NCBI RefSeq assembly: GCF_019578655.1
Contig: NC_063256.1
Coordinates: 31,792,342-31,856,341, forward strand
DNA from: Ricinus communis
Lineage: Eukaryota > Streptophyta > Magnoliopsida > Malpighiales > Euphorbiaceae
Reading direction: 5' to 3'
DNA: 64,000 nt
Below, piece by piece: positions 60,541 to 64,000 of the stretch. The translations under genes were made by a program, and so were the position numbers. Every line of letters starts with the position of its first letter. Position 1 is the stretch's first letter. The notes beneath the pieces are model-generated. The model had not been told where the DNA came from. It ran no database searches and saw only the letters and a program-made list of their open reading frames with translations.

Positions 60541-62015
60541 TGATAGGCTTCTTATGTAGCTACAATCTAAGGCAGTGAACCTATCGATGCATACTAGCAC
60601 AAATGATGAGTATCAAGGTTGTATTCTCGGGAAATGGTGATCCTAGACCTACTGTAGCGTCTTATGTTATTTAACCTAAACAAATCAATAAGTGTTATGC
60701 TATGATTAAATATGAACAAACAATAAATTAAATGTCAAATGATCTGAAAGGATTTAGGAAAACTCTCGAAAGAAAAAGCAAACCCTAGGGGACCTAAATT
60801 AATTAGATTTTAGTGAAAATAGAGATTAAATTGATTATCAATTGTAATTAGCCGTGGATAAAGTCTTAATTGAATTCGGTCTTCCTCTCGAGATAACTGA
60901 ATTCCTAAACCTAATAACCTAAAGTTGGAATCTCTTCCTAACGATCGATTATTCGATTAGCATTAAGGCTTAACCCGCCTCTATTAAGCTTTGTTTATTC
61001 TTAATCCGGCTAGTCAATTACCTTTATCTCTAAGTGATTATTAACCAGTTCTTGCTATTCAAATTTCTAATTACTAAATGAATTTCTCAATTACATAAAG
61101 CAATCTAAATACCACAATTCACAACGTCTCAAGAATAAAGTGATTTCTCATTAATAATGAAAGCAAGAAGAATTAATAATTGACAATCAAAATCTTATAA
61201 CATTAAAATCAATCCAACAACATAGGAACCCTAATTGGGTTTGACAATTTAGCTACTCATACTAATAAGCATCACAAAATAAAGAATAGATTCAGAAAAG
61301 TAAATTAAAGGCATGTACACCCTTCTTCTTCAAGTTGGATGAGAAACCCTAAATTCCCAATTTAGAATAGTAAACCCTAATTTGCCTCTTGAATGTTCCC
61401 AAATCTTGTCTTAATCTTCAATTTAATGTTAAAACAGATGTAATCCCTCCTTCAATTGATGAAATGATCTTCTAAGGTCGAGAATTGAAGTCTGGAAACA
61501 GATGGTTTAAGCTTGTATAATGGAAATTAAGTCAGAAAATCAAACCCTAATTCAGCAAATCATTTTTGCCTATATAATCCCTTCAGCACGGCCGTGGTCA
61601 AGCCTGTGTTGATCAGCACGGGTGGAGTCCAGGCTGTGTTGGACCTATGCATTCTGCATCTGTTGACCTCTTCCAGGCTGTGCCCTAGCCGGTGCTGAGC
61701 CACCACGGGCCATGATGGAGGCCGTGGTGGCTACGCAAACCGTGCTAAAATGGCACTCTTGGCGGGCAGCTACTTGATAATTCAGACGGTCGGAGTCTAG
61801 GCCGTGCTCAACCTCAAAATGCTAGCCCTTGCTCAATTTGATGGATTCTAGTTCGTAATTGAGCGTATTTCCCTCGATTATTGATAATGTCCCTCGATAA
61901 TGACCTGAAACATGAAAGGAACCAAAAGACAGGTGATTCTAGCATAAAACGAGATAACTATGCACAAAAATATAAACAATTGGGCATGTAAATATGTATA
62001 ATATGATGCCTATCA
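60541..62015 (-). repeat. Solo LTR G, inserted in ORF3 of element E in reverse
   Basis: Ends TGATAGGC and GCCTATCA are perfect 8-bp inverted repeats, 1475 bp. Flanks GGACC (60536-60540) and GGACT (62016-62020) look like a 5-bp target duplication with one change. On - the GC island (about 61815-61584) precedes a TATA box (ATTATATAGGC, near 61577). It aligns with the 3' LTR of element C. Confidence 0.85.
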
Positions 62016-62334
62016 GGACTAGAGCACAACTCCAAGGCTTTAACGACATACTACAGCAGCTCTTTGAGGGCTTCGAGAGACAGGTTTCATAGTCCCAGAT
62101 GCGACCCAGCCTCCACTAGTTCCAGCTGCCACTCAGGACCCTCCACCGTCTACGAGCACAGCTCCTGTCTAGGATGCGCCGGTGCCCCCACCAGCCTCAC
62201 CTTTCACTCAGGACCCCCCACTGCCTATTAGCACAACCCCTATTGAGGATGCATCGATTTTCACTCTACCAGCCTTGACGGATGCTCAAGGAAATCTTGT
62301 TTAGATTGTATTTTATTTTCTATTTTTCTTTACT
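62016..62334 (+). pseudogene. Third ORF of element E, last part
   Basis: It continues the sequence interrupted at 60540: a helix-like piece (LQGFNDILQQLFEGFE-type), then a Pro/Thr/Ala-rich tail (APVPPPASPF) to about 62310. This is low-complexity and probably a disordered tail. Confidence 0.55.
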
Positions 62335-63908
62335 TTATTTTTCAAACATTACTTATTATTGATTTTGCTTTCCTTATTTGTAGTCCCCATGTTGGGTACC
62401 CACTTCGTTTTACACTAAGGATAGTGTCTTCTTCAAGTGTGGGGTGGGTAAACTGTATGTTCCTTTTCCTATGTTGTGATGTTCTTTTAACTATATTTGA
62501 AATTGCTATCACTGATTATGTATATTGTTAGGACATTAGGATACTATGTCTTTATACACTTAAATATGCTACTTTTGAGCTGATTGACAATTTGAGTTAT
62601 ATAATTTCAGTTACTTTTCTTGGTTGTTCATTGTCCTTGGAAAATAATTAATGGTGTTTAATACATTAACTTTACCGGGTTAAACCGGTATGACTTAATT
62701 GTTTTTCGAGTCATCAAATTTTAACTTAGAATGTTGATTATATCATATGCATGTGTTTCTTAAGTGATGATTCAATTAATGATCTTGAGAACCAATTGCA
62801 ACTAATGCCACACTTCAAATGCGAGATTTTGAGCCAGTTGAGCATTCATTATACATATGCTTTTTATATTTCTTGTTTGAGTATGCATTGTACTTGGCTT
62901 TGCTTCTAGAACTTGCTCTGTAATGCTTGTTGAGGTTACATGAATTTGTGAATACCGTGAGATGATTTGGGCAACTTAGGATTCACCACACTTAGCCAAA
63001 AGCCTATCCTTTGTGTTTCCATTTGTTAGCCTTGGTTGAGCCTTTACCATTTTTTTCATTTTACACCATTTCACACTTCACATCTTAGCCTTTTCATTTT
63101 ATCTTTCTTTTACCTTTATGCTGGAATTTTTATGATTTGCTCTCTCTTATTTGGGATTAAAATGCCATTTGCTATGTTAGTGAATTCACTAAATTCTTTT
63201 GATATTTTAGATGCTCCCTTCAATCCAAACTATATTTTTGCTTTTTATTTTATTCAGTTGTATGCAGTAGTCCTCTTATAAGCTGCTTGCTTAGTTTTCA
63301 TTAAAAGAAAAGAGAAAAGAGAAAACAAATAACAAAATTCTTTAGTTCTTATTCTCTTTATTGGATTGATAGTATTTTCGAGCATTATTCTACAAATTGA
63401 GGATTTAGTGAATACATTTTGTATTTTTGGGCATTTAATCCTTTGAGCATACATTATTTATTACAAGAATTTCTAGCATTTTCACACTTCTTTCACAAAT
63501 CTCCATACCTTTACCTTAGCCCTATTACAACCGTAGTAAAGACCCTTTGATTTTGGTATTCATTTATTCACTATAGCGGGGATATGATTTATGAGCAAGC
63601 TTATGGTAAGTGGGTTTTATGCATTTGCTTTGAGGGATTTGTTTCTCACCTTATACATACTTTGAGTGACCTGAGTGATCCTTGTGAAGCATTGGTTCTT
63701 GATGTCTGTTATTGAGTTGTTATTTAAATTATTCATATATTGATATTATCTCCATTCTCTACTAATAATTTGCAACTTGACTTACGATTGAGTTTCTTTT
63801 GGGATATGTTGAATACTATTTGTTGTGGCTTAGGGCATGAATTTGAGGACTTGTTGACTACAGTTTTGTAAGTTGAGTTGTTAATTGCTTGACGACAAAC
63901 AAAAGCTT
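62335..63908 (+). other. Conserved non-coding domain of element E
   Basis: It aligns with 28858-30454 (D) over its full length with no conserved frame. The first purine core AAGTGTGGGGT is at 62435-62445. The second, at the polypurine tract, is at 63909-63919. Confidence 0.65.
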
Positions 63909-63923
63909 AAGTGTGGGGTGATT
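63885..63923 (+). promoter_or_regulatory. Stem-loop and polypurine tract of element E
   Basis: TTGCTTG-ACGA-CAAACAA (one mismatch in the stem compared with D) followed by AGCTTAAGTGTGGGGTGATT. Confidence 0.7.
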
Positions 63924-64000
63924 TGATATGCATAGTTTTACACATATTTGCTGGCATATTATTGCACATTTTCTTAGCATTTATTGTGTTTTTATTCCAA
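63924..64000 (+). repeat. Start of 3' LTR of element E (leaves the window)
   Basis: TGATATGCATAGTTTTACAC matches the start of the D LTRs with one change in the first 20 bases and continues alignable to the window edge. Confidence 0.9.

Overview
The window is nuclear DNA of a flowering plant, most likely a eudicot. It is AT-rich, has one intron-rich gene, and carries Ty3/gypsy and Ty1/copia LTR retrotransposons. I cannot name the species. Nothing prokaryotic, organellar or CRISPR-like was seen.

Bases 1-20.4 kb hold one apparently intact protein-coding gene on the minus strand. I rebuilt 21 coding exons (2066-20128). Splice phases agree at every junction and give a 743-residue protein: N-terminal coiled coils, a variable middle, then an Ig-like and a PH-like module resembling those of the plant actin-binding SCAB1 family. 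Two introns of about 4 kb carry a hAT-like element with a target-site duplication, a 163-bp tandem duplication and a Stowaway-like MITE fragment. Bases 20.4-22.5 kb are AT-rich spacer with no recognisable gene.

Bases 22.5-64 kb are nested and broken LTR retrotransposons. (A) is a Tat-like gypsy element on +, split into 22.5-25.77, 38.0-39.92 and 41.39-45.59 kb. It has a dead RT motif and two RNase H domains. (B) is the 5' part of a sister of A (46.64-50.28 kb). (D) is a short Athila-like element on + with both LTRs (25.77-31.94 kb) and no pol. (C) is the 3' half of an Athila-like element on - (37.997-31.957 kb). (E) is another Athila-like element on + (55.37-64.0 kb, leaving the window in its 3' LTR). 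Single LTRs lie at 39.925-41.393 kb (F) and 60.541-62.015 kb (G, opposite strand). A broken copia element occupies about 50.28-55.37 kb. No retroelement reading frame looks fully functional.

The most interesting signal is in the Athila-like family. In two copies on opposite strands (C and E), the segment between integrase and the third ORF looks like a promoter copied from an LTR U3. It has a cluster of GGCCGTG-type inverted repeats as in the LTRs, then a TATA box, then a GTAAG donor about 100-120 bp further on, and an acceptor only a few bases before the ORF3 start codon. Downstream of ORF3, all three copies carry a 1.3-1.5 kb non-coding domain bracketed by two copies of the polypurine-tract core. 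The LTRs themselves look modular: unrelated U3 sequence is joined to nearly identical downstream sequence.
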